This document shows, piece after piece, positions 36,979 to 47,018 of a stretch of 64,000 nt of DNA (positions are counted from its first letter, which is position 1; each line of letters begins with the position of its first letter). Under the pieces are notes generated by a model that saw only the letters and a list, made by a program, of their open reading frames with translations, made no database searches and was not told where the DNA came from. The position numbers and the translations under genes are program-made. The DNA is from Panacagrimonas perspica (GTDB taxonomy: Bacteria > Pseudomonadota > Gammaproteobacteria > Nevskiales > Nevskiaceae), in contig NZ_SOBT01000008.1 of the NCBI RefSeq assembly GCF_004364935.1, positions 1,801,534 through 1,865,533 on the forward strand. Direction: 5' to 3'.

Positions 36979-37839
36979 TCAGTCTTCGGCTTCGGCCGCT
37001 TCCTCGCGACCGCGCTGCCTGCGTTCGGCCTCGCGGCGCGCTTCCTCGATCTGCAGCATCACGTCGTCGACGTCGACCGACGTTCCGTCGTCGACCCAGA
37101 CTCCCGTCAGCACGGTGTCCGGCTTGAGTTCGGCGTGCTGGTAGAGCTGCCAGATCTCGCGCGCGTACTGGGTTTCCAGCAGTTCGGGAGCGTACTGACC
37201 GAAGTAGGCCGCCATGTTGCCGACGTCGCGCGCGAGCATCGCGAACGCGCTGTTGTTCACCGAAGCTTCCACCGCCTGCGGAAGATCGATGACCACCGGG
37301 CCACCGGTATCGAGCAGCACGTTGTACTCGGAAAGATCGCCGTGGATCAGGCCGGCGCAGAGCATCAGCACGATCTGCCGGATCATGAATTCATGGTACT
37401 GGCGCGCCAATTCCGGGCTCAGCGACACTTCGTTCAGGCGTGGCGCCGGGTTGCCGTTCTCGTCGGCGATCATTTCCATCACCAGCACGCCGACGAAATA
37501 GCCGTAGGGGCGTGGGACTCGCACGCCGGCGGCGGCCAGGCGATACAGGGCATCGACCTCGGCGTTCTTCCACTCCTCTTCCTGCTGCTTGCGGCCGTGC
37601 CGCGAGCGCTTGCCCATCGCCCGCTCGTCACGGCTACCGCGCGCCTTGCGGCCTTCCTGGTACTGCGCAAGCTTCTGGAACCCGCGGTGGTTGGCGTCCT
37701 TGTAGACCTTCGCGCACCGCAGCGAGTCGCCACTGGCCACCAGGAAAACCGCGGCTTCCTTGCCGCTCTTCAGGGGGCGTACGACCTCGTCGATGATGCC
37801 GTCGTCGATCAGCGGCTGGAGGCCGCGGGGAATTTTCAT
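36979..37839 (-). CDS. RIO1-family serine/threonine protein kinase
   Basis: 286 residues from the ATG at 37839 (MKIPRGLQPLID); a GTG at 37854 is an alternative. RIO kinase motifs: the ATP loop GKEAAVFLVASG, the catalytic loop LIHGDLSEYNVLL and the metal loop VVIDLPQAVE. A basic insertion (KRSRHGRKQQEEEW) lies between lysine and hinge, and the C-terminus is an Arg/Glu-rich helix. Bacterial RIO1 proteins are known from many proteobacteria but their targets are unclear. Divergent from the small lysine-rich gene. Confidence 0.88.
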   Translation of the reverse strand: MKIPRGLQPLIDDGIIDEVVRPLKSGKEAAVFLVASGDSLRCAKVYKDANHRGFQKLAQYQEGRKARGSRDERAMGKRSRHGRKQQEEEWKNAEVDALYRLAAAGVRVPRPYGYFVGVLVMEMIADENGNPAPRLNEVSLSPELARQYHEFMIRQIVLMLCAGLIHGDLSEYNVLLDTGGPVVIDLPQAVEASVNNSAFAMLARDVGNMAAYFGQYAPELLETQYAREIWQLYQHAELKPDTVLTGVWVDDGTSVDVDDVMLQIEEARREAERRQRGREEAAEAED

Positions 37840-38048
37840 GGAGTCTGCGCGCACCGCGAGTCAGGCCGCGCGGGAGGCCCGACGCCGGCAACGAATGTTG
37901 TCGCACGCCCCGAAGCGCGTGCGGTAACGAGCAGTCTAACGGGCGGCCGACCTATCCACCCGCTGCGTGCCAGTGTATGAAGGCGCAGCGTCGCTCATCG
38001 TCCGACGTGGAAGACCCATCCGGCGATGCTCACGCAGGAGAAATTCGT

Positions 38049-38150
38049 ATGGCCAAGGGAATGAACGCGAAGAAGAACGAGAAGAAGAAGCCGCAGAAGA
38101 CGCCGGCTGAAAAGAAGGCGGCGAAGGCAGAGAAGAAGAAGGGCCGGTAG
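38049..38150 (+). CDS. 33-residue lysine-rich small protein
   Basis: A short frame starting MAKGMNAKKNEKKK, of which about half the residues are lysine, ending KKKGR. The ATG is preceded by AGGAG at good spacing. Composition suggests a nucleic-acid- or ribosome-associated basic peptide. It lies between RIO1 kinase (divergent) and acs (convergent). It is too short for most gene callers, but the ribosome site and clean start and stop support it. Confidence 0.65.
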   Translation: MAKGMNAKKNEKKKPQKTPAEKKAAKAEKKKGR

Positions 38151-38186
38151 TCGCGCGATTCGATCTTCAAGAGCGAACGCTGTGCT

Positions 38187-38223
38187 CCCTCTCCCCACGC
38201 GGCTTCATCGCATGGGGAGAGGG
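38187..38223. repeat. CCCTCTCCCC palindromic intergenic repeat
   Basis: Inverted arms CCCTCTCCCCACGC (38187-38200) and GCATGGGGAGAGGG (38210-38223), one mismatch, with a 9-base loop, continuing into GTTGGGATGAGGGG. A short inverted partner CCCCTCACCCC lies at 38290-38300. This GGGAGAGGGTTGGG...GAGGGG word is a familiar dispersed intergenic repeat in proteobacteria. Confidence 0.55.
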
Positions 38224-38303
38224 TTGGGATGAGGGGCGGTTCGGGAGTTCTCGAATGGCGACTTGCATCGGGCCTTTTGAAAAAGCGGCCCCTCACCCCG
38301 GTT

Positions 38304-38339
38304 CAGGAACTGGAGCGACTCAATGCACTCCAGTTCCTG
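38304..38339. repeat. Perfect 12-bp stem-loop downstream of acs
   Basis: CAGGAACTGGAG (38304-38315) and CTCCAGTTCCTG (38328-38339) pair perfectly around a 12-base loop, 20 bases past the acs stop. There is no T-run on either side, so it is not a standard terminator; an mRNA 3' stabiliser or an attenuated REP remnant are possibilities. Confidence 0.5.
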
Positions 38340-38359
38340 AGGGCGCATCACGCCAAGCG

Positions 38360-40321
<1,962 letters not shown>

Positions 40322-40472
40322 CTCTTCTCTCTCCTGATTCGCTCTCTATAAGTCGACGATCATAGGCCGCGCGAAAATCGGGGCAAACCGTCCCGATGGG
40401 TAGGTCGTCGGGGGGTGGTCGCCGCGGCGGCGGCCCGGCGCGTGCGCAAGGGCCGGCCGCAGCGGCGCCCGC

Positions 40473-42083
40473 TCAGCTGTCCAGCGAGCGGCGGTCCTTT
40501 CCGCGAAGAAACAGCACGCCCACGACCACGCTCATCAGCGCCACGCCGATCGGGTACCACAGGCCGTAGTAGATGTTGCCGGACGCGGCGACCATCGCCG
40601 TGGCCAGCAGCGGCAGCATGCCGCCGAACCAGCCGTTCCCGATGTGGTACGGCAGGCTCATCGAGGTGTACCGGATCCGGGTCGGGAACAGTTCCACGAG
40701 CCATGCCGCGATCGGTCCATACACCATCGTCACGTAGATCATCAGGATGAAGAGCAGCAGCAGGGTCAGCGGGTAGTTGACCTGCGCGGTATCGGCCTCG
40801 GTCGGATACCCGGCCGTCGCCAGTGCCGCCTTGTAGGCGGCCTCGTCCCAGCCCGTCAGCACGACATCGCCGATCCGCGTGGTCACGCTGGCGCCGCCCT
40901 CGACCGGCAGCGACTCGAACGACAGCCCCGACTTGGTCAGGAAATCCTTCGCCTTGTCGCAGTCGGTGAAGTTCGTGCCGGGCAGCACGAAGATGTGGAA
41001 GTTGCAGTCGGTCGCCGCCACGCTCAGCGTCGTGCGCTGCTGGAATGCCTCGAGCGCGGGGTTCACCGCATGCGTGAGCCCCTTGAAGATCGGCACGAAC
41101 GTGAGCGCACCGAGCAGGCAGCCCGCGAGGATGATCTTCAGGCGGCCGATGCGATCCGACAGCGCCCCGAAGACCACGAAGAACGGCGTGCCGACCAGCA
41201 GCGCCACGGCGAGCAGCGAATAGGCCGTGAAGTAGTCGAGCTTGAGCGTGATCGTCAGGAAGAACAGCGCGTAGAACTGGCCCGTGTACCAGACCACGCC
41301 CTGCCCCGCGACCGCGCCGAACAGCGCGAGCGCGACGTACTTGTTGTTGGGGTAGCGCAGGAAGCTGTCCGTCAGCGGCGACTTCGAGGTCTTGCCCTCG
41401 GCCTTCATCTTCTGGAACAGCGGCGACTCGTTGAGCTTGAGACGGATGTAGATCGAGAAGAGCAGCAGGACGATCGACACCAGGAACGGCACGCGCCAGC
41501 CCCACTCGGCGAACGCGGCCTTGTCCATCGACACGCGGCAGCAGCCGATGATCAGCAGCGACAGGAAGAACCCGATCGTCGCCGTCGCCTGGATCCAGCT
41601 CGTCGCGTAGCCGCGCCGGTTGTCGGGCGCGTGCTCCGCCACGTAGGTCGCAGCGCCGCCGTACTCACCGCCCAGCGCCAGGCCCTGCAGCAGTCGCAGC
41701 ATCACGAGGATGATCGGCGCCGCGACGCCGATGGTCTCGTAGGTCGGCAGGAAGCCGACGGCGGCCGTCGCGCTGCCCATGACCACGATCGTGACCAGGA
41801 AGGTGTACTTGCGCCCCACGATATCGCCGAGCCGTCCGAACACCAGCGCGCCGAACGGACGCACCAGAAAACCCGCGGCGTAAGTGGCAAAGGCCGACAG
41901 CAGCGCGGCGGTCTCGTTGCCCTTGGGGAAGAACAGGGCAGCGAAGAACGGCGCCAGGGTCGCGTAGAGGAAGAAGTCGTACCACTCGAACACCGTGCCC
42001 AGGGACGACGCGAAGATCACGCGCCGCTGTTCGGCGGGACTCACCTTCGTGTCGGCCGCACCCGTATTCACCGCTGCACCCAT
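40473..42083 (-). CDS. MHS-family major facilitator transporter
   Basis: 536 residues from the ATG at 42083 (RBS GGGAG), about twelve transmembrane segments. MHS/ProP-like features are clear: the N-terminal SSLGTVFEWYDFFLYATL, the loop motif GRLGDIVGRKYTF between helices 2 and 3, and RLLQGLALGGEYGG in helix 4. A periplasmic loop of roughly 85 residues with two cysteines (ATDCNFHIF, NFTDCDKAKDF) interrupts the C-terminal half, longer than in ProP or KgtP. Substrate is likely an organic acid or zwitterion; the adjacent acs points to a carboxylate, but this is inference. Confidence 0.88.
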   Translation of the reverse strand: MGAAVNTGAADTKVSPAEQRRVIFASSLGTVFEWYDFFLYATLAPFFAALFFPKGNETAALLSAFATYAAGFLVRPFGALVFGRLGDIVGRKYTFLVTIVVMGSATAAVGFLPTYETIGVAAPIILVMLRLLQGLALGGEYGGAATYVAEHAPDNRRGYATSWIQATATIGFFLSLLIIGCCRVSMDKAAFAEWGWRVPFLVSIVLLLFSIYIRLKLNESPLFQKMKAEGKTSKSPLTDSFLRYPNNKYVALALFGAVAGQGVVWYTGQFYALFFLTITLKLDYFTAYSLLAVALLVGTPFFVVFGALSDRIGRLKIILAGCLLGALTFVPIFKGLTHAVNPALEAFQQRTTLSVAATDCNFHIFVLPGTNFTDCDKAKDFLTKSGLSFESLPVEGGASVTTRIGDVVLTGWDEAAYKAALATAGYPTEADTAQVNYPLTLLLLFILMIYVTMVYGPIAAWLVELFPTRIRYTSMSLPYHIGNGWFGGMLPLLATAMVAASGNIYYGLWYPIGVALMSVVVGVLFLRGKDRRSLDS

Positions 42084-42443
42084 CCCCACATCTCCCGTTT
42101 CCAACTCGGCGCGAGCATTGCTCACGTTCGTTTCCCCCGGCATTGCGCGCGACGGGAACGCCGCGCACGCCACCAGCGCCATTTTTCCCAAGGCTACGCG
42201 TGCGACCGGTGCTTGCCCACTTCGGGCGGCCCCGGTTGGCGAGAGAAGAGGTCGGGGCTGACGCCCCTCCTACAAAAGCACGCGACTGTAGGAGGGGCGT
42301 CAGCCCCGACAACCTTCCGAAGCGCGTTCGCCACGCAGAACGAATGATCCGCCTCGAATGGACCGTTGCGCTCGGCAGTCGCGTTGACCCCACCCCGGCC
42401 GCCCCCGATAATCCTCGGCCACCCGGATTCCGGTGGCTCGTGT
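42084..42443. other. Non-coding stretch upstream of the MHS transporter
   Basis: 360 bases between the transporter start and tRNA-Pro. It contains the REP pair at 42251-42310; apart from the transporter ribosome site I see no gene, and open frames here are not supported by start signals. Confidence 0.6.
42251..42310. repeat. Perfect 23-bp inverted repeat, GTAGGAGGGGCGTCAGCCCC family
   Basis: GTCGGGGCTGACGCCCCTCCTAC (42251-42273) and its exact inverse (42288-42310) are separated by 14 bases. Each arm also contains its own GGGGC-TGAC-GCCCC hairpin. The GTAG heads face inward, the opposite arrangement to the other REPINs in the window. Confidence 0.8.
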
Positions 42444-42520
42444 CGGGGTATAGCGCAGTCTGGTAGCGCGCCTGCTTTGGGTGCAGGATGTCGGGAGTTC
42501 GAATCTCTCTACCCCGACCA
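42444..42520 (+). tRNA. tRNA-Pro (anticodon TGG)
   Basis: 77 bases with encoded CCA. Acceptor CGGGGTA pairs with TACCCCG, anticodon stem CCTGC/GCAGG encloses TTTGGGT (anticodon TGG), T-arm GGGAG-TTCGAAT-CTCTC. First of three tRNAs on the plus strand. Confidence 0.95.
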
Positions 42521-42681
42521 TTAATTCCGCGGTCGCGGAGGCGTCTCCTTCCTTCGCAAATGCCCGGGCGCAAACGCACGGCCTCTGCACATGCCGGCGC
42601 CTTCGGATGCAGCGAAGCTAGAAATTCGGGCCTGCCATCTGGAATGACTCGCGTCGAGCCGGTAGACTCCGCCGCCCAATG

Positions 42682-42757
42682 GTGGCCGTAGCTCAGTTGG
42701 TAGAGTCCCAGGTTGTGATCCTGGTTGTCGCGGGTTCGAGCCCCGTCGGTCACCCCA
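42682..42757 (+). tRNA. tRNA-His (anticodon GTG)
   Basis: 76 bases with encoded CCA, plus an encoded G at -1 (42681) typical of tRNA-His. Acceptor GTGGCCG/CGGTCAC, anticodon loop TTGTGAT, T-loop TTCGAGC. Confidence 0.95.
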
Positions 42758-42843
42758 TTTTTTAATGCGTCGCTCCGTGTGGATTTCGCGGATGGAGCGG
42801 CTACAATGCGCGCCCCTCACGGGGCGCATCAGATTTTCGGAAC

Positions 42844-42918
42844 GGGTTGCTAGCTCAATGGTAGAGCAGCTGACTCTTAATCAGTAGGTTCGGGGTTCGA
42901 GTCCCTGGCAGCCCACCA
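42844..42918 (+). tRNA. tRNA-Lys (anticodon CTT)
   Basis: 75 bases with encoded CCA. Acceptor GGGTTGC/GCAGCCC, anticodon loop CTCTTAA (anticodon CTT), T-loop TTCGAGT. The CTT isoacceptor is additional to the universal TTT one. Confidence 0.95.
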
Positions 42919-43310
42919 CTCCTTCCGATCACGCGCTGAAAACAGCGCTGCCGTTCCTTCGGGGACGCGCCTCACACGTCGTTACTCCTACCGTATTGCC
43001 CAACCGGGACACCAGACCTCGGCACCTCGCCGCGCGCGCGGGACTCGGGATCGTGACTCGACGACCGGCCGCGCTGACCGGTCGCTGAACTTGCCGGACC
43101 TTCACCGCGCCGTCCCCGCCGTTCAGCTTTTTTTCATGCCGCAGCTGCAGCATTTCTCACAGGACGACATCGAACGGAGCGCGGGCCATCCGGCCCTCCC
43201 GTATCGAATGCCGTGACGGAAGGTGACTCATTCCGAGAGGCCGCGCATTTTTTGGGGTGCTGCATCCCGTTGCCGGCCAAAACCCATGATCAGACTCGGG
43301 AGGTATGCCC
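42919..43310. other. Non-coding stretch after the tRNA cluster
   Basis: About 390 bases between tRNA-Lys and the small CxxC gene. Apart from the terminator-like hairpin at 43084-43134, I see no gene. A small RNA ending at that hairpin is possible but there is no direct support. Confidence 0.5.
43084..43134 (+). terminator. Probable terminator of the tRNA transcript
   Basis: GCTGAAC (43084-43090) pairs exactly with GTTCAGC (43121-43127), with an inner GGAC/GTCC pairing, followed by seven Ts. It lies about 165 bases past tRNA-Lys. The loop is long, so confidence is moderate. Confidence 0.5.
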
Positions 43311-43547
43311 ATGAAGCTCTGCGATCCATGCGCCCGGCTGCTCCTGGCGCCGACCCGGAACGACATTCCGACGCATCTCCACCTGTTTGATCCATCCACC
43401 GGGAAAATGGCGGCCGCGCCGAAGGCGCGCCTGTTCGACTGCGAGACTTGCGATTCGCGCTGGGGATGGAAGGAGGTGACCGGTTGGCATCTGAAAACGC
43501 CCAACCGCTCGGCACGGGACGCCGAGGATGCTGCCGCGCCGTCCTGA
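43311..43547 (+). CDS. Small two-CxxC protein, probable zinc binder
   Basis: 78 residues from the ATG at 43311, seven bases after GGAGG (an ATG at 43305 is too close to it). The sequence shows one CxxC near the start (MKLCDPCARLL) and a second (FDCETCDSRWGW), the arrangement of a single zinc ribbon, with Trp-rich GWKEVTGWHLKT following. No signal peptide. Family unknown to me. It converges with the PQQ alcohol dehydrogenase gene. Confidence 0.65.
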   Translation: MKLCDPCARLLLAPTRNDIPTHLHLFDPSTGKMAAAPKARLFDCETCDSRWGWKEVTGWHLKTPNRSARDAEDAAAPS

Positions 43548-43574
43548 TATGGGACGGCGCGGCCATACAGCGGA

Positions 43575-45743
43575 TCAACCGATCCAGCCCCACTTGGCGA
43601 GCTGCATCTTGATCATCACGACGATGAAGTGGAATGCGGTCTTGACCTGTTCCCAGGTGCTCGGCTCGTAGCGCGCACGTTCGCGCAGGTAATGGCGCAC
43701 CGCCTCGAGATCTTCGTCCTTGAGTTCGGCGAACGGCGGCATGCCGCGACTCTGCAGCGCGCCGTCGCGAACGATGGCCGCGAACGGCTCGGCCGTGAGG
43801 GGCACCGGCGACGCGCGCAGGTCCGGGGCATAGCCGCCAGCGACCGCGGCCACGCCATGGCAGATCGTGCAGTTCTGCCCGTAGACGCGGCGGCCGTACT
43901 CGACCTTCTGCGGGTCCACGATGAAGGCCGGATCGTCGACGATCTTCGCCTCGCCGGAGGGCGCCGCGGAGGGCGGCAGAGCAGTCTTGCCGTCGAGTGC
44001 GAACACCAGCAGGCGGCGCGAATGTTCGCGCCCGACCCAGCCGTGCTGCGCCGACAGCGTGCCCATCAGCATCTGGCCGCCGGCCCACCCGGCAAGGACC
44101 GCGACGTACTGCTTGCCGTCGAGCTCGTACGTGATCGGCGGCGCCTGCGTGCCGACGCCGAGGTCATGGCTCCAGAGTTCGGCGCCGGTGCTGGCGTCGT
44201 GCGCCACGAAGCGGCCATCGGCCTGCCCCTGGAACACCAGTCCCCCATGCGTCGAGAGCACACCGCCGCCGGTCGCACCCGGCGTGGGTACTCGCCAGAT
44301 TTCCTTCTGCGTCGCCGGATTCCAGGCCAGCAGCGAACTGCTGCCAGCACTCTTCGGGATGTCGTCGAAGAACGCATGCACGCCCAGCGGACCCTCGCGC
44401 AGCGGGTCCCACGTGGCGGGCGTGATGCCGCGCGCGTCGTAGTAGCCGGCCATCTCGCGCGCCGGGATGTACGCCAGGCCGGTATCCGGGCTGTACGACA
44501 TCGGCTGCCAGTTGTGTGCGCCGCCCGGCCCCGGCCAGATCATCGATTCGGTGCCGTCGTAGCGCGCGCCCTTCACTTCGACCGGCCGCCCGGTCGTCAG
44601 GTCCACCTTCTCGGCCCAGGTGACCTTCGCGATCTTCTCGGCCGAGATCAGCTTCCCGTTCTCGCGGTCGATGACGTAGAAGAACCCGTTCTTCGGGGCG
44701 TGCAGCACGACCTTGCGCGGCTCGCCCTCGACCTCGACGTCCGCGAGCACCATGTCCATCGAGGAATTGAAGTCCCAGGTCTCGCCGGGCGTGGTCTGGT
44801 AGTGCCAGACGTATTCGCCGGTGTCGGCGTCGAGCGCGACCACCGAGCACAGGAACAGGTTGTCGCCGCCACCGGGACTGCGCAGCGACTGGTTCCACGG
44901 CGAGCCATTGCCGGTGCCCAGGTAGATGCGGTTGAAGACCGGGTCGTAGGTCATCGCATTCCAGACCGTGCCGCCACCACCCTGCTTCCACAGCTCGCCG
45001 TTCCAGGTCTTGGCCGCCATCTCCATCGCCGGATTCTCGAAGCCCTTCGCCGGGTCGCCGGGCACCGTGTACCAGCGCCATGCCTGCGCGCCGGTCTCGG
45101 CGTCGTAGGCTGTGACATAGCCGCGCACGCGCCCGAAGTCGGCGCCGCCATGGCCGATCAGCACCTTGCCGTTGAACACGCGCGGGGCGCCGGTGATGTA
45201 GCGGTTGTCGCCCGGCTCGCCGGTCTGCGTCTCCCAGGCGAGTTGGCCGGTCTTGGCATCGACGGCCACCAGTCGTCCGTCCTGCACGCCGACGTACACC
45301 TTGCCCTTCCAGAACGCGATGCCGCGGCTGCCCCAGGCCATGCGCATCTTCTTCGGGTCGCACTTCGGGTCGTACTTCCACAGCAACTGGCCGGTGCGCG
45401 CGTCGACCGCGTGCACGACGCTGTAGCCCGCCGCGAAATAGATGACGCCGTCGACCGCCACTGGCGCCGTCGAGACGTTCCACATGTCCGGGAGTTCGAG
45501 CGTCCACGCCAGGCCCAGGCGCTTCACCGATTCGCGATCGATCTGGGCCAGCGGGCTGAAACGCTGCTCGCTGAAGGTGCGGCCCCAGGCCAGCCAGTTG
45601 CGCCCGTCGGCTTCGTCGGCGAGCGCGGCCTGGTCGACCTCGGCATGCGCGGTGGCAGCCGAGAGCAGCGAAGCACCGAGCGCGACTGCGGCGGCAAACA
45701 CGCGCAGGCTCGCGGAACGGACGAAGGAAAACATCATCGGCAC
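43575..45743 (-). CDS. PQQ-dependent quinohaemoprotein alcohol dehydrogenase
   Basis: 722 residues with a signal peptide cleaved near TAHA (residue 34). An eight-bladed beta-propeller binds PQQ; the catalytic Asp is in TPGETWDFN. A C-terminal cytochrome c domain has CTICHG (C625, C628, H629) and Met668 in SRGMPPF. The vicinal disulfide pair typical of alcohol-oxidising members is missing: the expected site reads MRMAWGSRGIAFWKG. The last 26 residues form an unusual hydrophobic helix (FHFIVVMIKMQLAKWGWIG) that could tether it to the membrane. It oxidises an alcohol or aldehyde in the periplasm, possibly the product of the monooxygenase encoded nearby; that link is inference. Confidence 0.9.
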   Translation of the reverse strand: MPMMFSFVRSASLRVFAAAVALGASLLSAATAHAEVDQAALADEADGRNWLAWGRTFSEQRFSPLAQIDRESVKRLGLAWTLELPDMWNVSTAPVAVDGVIYFAAGYSVVHAVDARTGQLLWKYDPKCDPKKMRMAWGSRGIAFWKGKVYVGVQDGRLVAVDAKTGQLAWETQTGEPGDNRYITGAPRVFNGKVLIGHGGADFGRVRGYVTAYDAETGAQAWRWYTVPGDPAKGFENPAMEMAAKTWNGELWKQGGGGTVWNAMTYDPVFNRIYLGTGNGSPWNQSLRSPGGGDNLFLCSVVALDADTGEYVWHYQTTPGETWDFNSSMDMVLADVEVEGEPRKVVLHAPKNGFFYVIDRENGKLISAEKIAKVTWAEKVDLTTGRPVEVKGARYDGTESMIWPGPGGAHNWQPMSYSPDTGLAYIPAREMAGYYDARGITPATWDPLREGPLGVHAFFDDIPKSAGSSSLLAWNPATQKEIWRVPTPGATGGGVLSTHGGLVFQGQADGRFVAHDASTGAELWSHDLGVGTQAPPITYELDGKQYVAVLAGWAGGQMLMGTLSAQHGWVGREHSRRLLVFALDGKTALPPSAAPSGEAKIVDDPAFIVDPQKVEYGRRVYGQNCTICHGVAAVAGGYAPDLRASPVPLTAEPFAAIVRDGALQSRGMPPFAELKDEDLEAVRHYLRERARYEPSTWEQVKTAFHFIVVMIKMQLAKWGWIG

Positions 45744-45865
45744 ACCCCAGGACGGCGACTCCGCAAAACGGGAGTCTTGGTGTCGTCCAGTATTGCGCCG
45801 GGCTTCCGCGCCGCCCTACCCCGTTCGGCTGAACGGACCGGCAACCGGGATTTCCCGTCCATTCC

Positions 45866-45936
45866 GTAGCCCGGGTGAAACCCGGGGCTGTTGCTCTTGA
45901 TCCGGGGAAAGCTCCCGGCGATTGCGCCCGGGCTAC
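45866..45936. repeat. GTAG-type REPIN, CCCGGGTG family
   Basis: GTAGCCCGGGTGAAACCCGGGG (45866-45887) faces an inverted copy ending CGCCCGGGCTAC at 45936. Both arms can form hairpins. Confidence 0.72.
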
Positions 45937-46152
45937 CGCAAGCGCGAAAGACAACGGCTAACGCGAAGGCGCAAAGGAATAAAGCAAGGACGCGAAGAAA
46001 ACATCCTTTGCATCCGTGCTCCGCTTTTCTCTGCGCCTCCGCGTTCGCCCTTCCAAACCGCCCGTAGGCCCCGGTACTTGCAGGTTGCGCGGATACCGCC
46101 CGCCCACGTCGAACCGCGTCTGCGTGATCGGTCCGAGCGAGCAGCAGCGATG

Positions 46153-46219
46153 TCGCCCGGGTGAAACGCGAGGGCCTCCTTGAGGACGAAGCGCAACCCC
46201 GGGTTTCACCCAGGCTACG
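46153..46219. repeat. GTAG-type REPIN, CCCGGGTG family (left arm mutated)
   Basis: The right arm CCCGGGTTTCACCCAGGCTAC ends at 46219, two bases from the desT stop. The left arm begins GTCGCCCGGGTG and has lost the GTAG head. Confidence 0.68.
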
Positions 46220-46221
46220 GA

Positions 46222-46911
46222 TCAGCCGGGCTGGATGTTCTCGGCCACCATGCGCTGCGCGCCGGCGACGATCATGCGCAGCATCACGACGGTCTGCTCG
46301 AGGATCGCCGCGTGGTGTTCTCGCGGCAGATCGATCGCCGCGGCGCCCATCGCGAACACCAGCCGCGTGATCGCCTTGGCGGCGAGCGCCGGCTCCGCGA
46401 TCGGGGCGTTGTTGACCTTCGCCAGGCGGATCAGGTCGACGCACAACTCGTCTTCGAAGAAGCGCAGTTCGCGCTCCACCGCGCGCTTGAAGGCCTCCGA
46501 ACCGGTGTTGCCTTCGCGCAGCAGGATGTGCAGGAATTTTTCTTCCGCGCCGAGCTGCTCCATGAAGGCCTCGACCGAACTGCGGATCACGCTGCGGTCG
46601 ACGGAGGCGCGGTGGCGGGCCTCGCCGATGATCTTGCGCAGCGCGCGGCCGGCGAGGTCGATCAGCGCAATGGCCAGCTCGTCGGTATCGCGAAAGTGCC
46701 GGTAGAAGCTGTTTGGCGCGATGGCCGCTTCGCGCGCGATCTCGCGCAGGCTCAAGGTCGAGATGCTGCGGTTGGGACCCACCAGGCCCAGCGCCGCGGC
46801 GATCAGGTCGTCCCGCGAGATCGAGGGCCTGCGACCGGCTGCGCCCGCGGCGGGCGGACGCGCATCCCGGGCTGAAGAAACACGTTTTCGGACAGGGGAC
46901 TTCGTGGCCAT
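46222..46911 (-). CDS. desT: TetR-family regulator of unsaturated fatty acid genes (DesT/FabR-like)
   Basis: 229 residues from the ATG at 46911 (MATKSPVRKR); further upstream the frame runs into the promoter. The helix-turn-helix reads LSLREIAREAAIAPNSFYRHFRD, very close to the FabR/DesT subgroup, which senses the saturated/unsaturated acyl-CoA balance. The basic Ser/Arg/Ala N-terminal arm is long. It is divergent from desC-desB, the same arrangement as Pseudomonas desT-desCB, with an operator-like palindrome between them. Confidence 0.87.
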   Translation of the reverse strand: MATKSPVRKRVSSARDARPPAAGAAGRRPSISRDDLIAAALGLVGPNRSISTLSLREIAREAAIAPNSFYRHFRDTDELAIALIDLAGRALRKIIGEARHRASVDRSVIRSSVEAFMEQLGAEEKFLHILLREGNTGSEAFKRAVERELRFFEDELCVDLIRLAKVNNAPIAEPALAAKAITRLVFAMGAAAIDLPREHHAAILEQTVVMLRMIVAGAQRMVAENIQPG

Positions 46912-46938
46912 GGGGCCATGATAGTGCGGCCAATAATA

Positions 46939-46960
46939 TACATCTGTATAGACAAATGTA
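46939..46960. promoter_or_regulatory. Operator-like palindrome in the desT/desC intergenic region
   Basis: TACATCTGTATAGACAAATGTA, a 22-bp near-palindrome (TACATnTGTnTAnACAnATGTA, 18 of 22 symmetric). It covers the -35 region of the desC promoter and lies 28 bases from the desT start, as expected for the site of an autoregulating TetR protein. Confidence 0.65.
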
Positions 46961-46976
46961 CTCACGCCCGTATACT
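46949..46976 (+). promoter_or_regulatory. Sigma-70 promoter of desC-desB
   Basis: TAGACA (46949-46954), 16-base spacer, TATACT (46971-46976): one mismatch in each box. The -35 box is inside the palindrome, so repressor binding would block it. Confidence 0.65.
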
Positions 46977-47018
46977 GGCGCTGTCCACTCCCGGACGGCC
47001 GTAGGCGTTCTTCGTCCC

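Larger units (their letters stand above)
45744..46221. other. Non-coding stretch between the PQQ dehydrogenase and desT
   Basis: 478 bases holding two REPINs (45866-45936 and 46153-46219). The part between them (45937-46152) is AT-richer and repeats words such as GCGAAGGCGCAAAGG and GCGAAGAAAA. No open frame is supported. Confidence 0.6.

Noticed and set aside
43629-45869. Long plus-strand open frame of about 746 codons
   Set aside because: Antisense to the PQQ alcohol dehydrogenase; no ribosome site and no recognisable motif.
45866-46219. CRISPR array or IS ends suggested by paired repeats
   Set aside because: The repeats are short inverted GTAG hairpins without regular spacers or a transposase; they fit REPINs.
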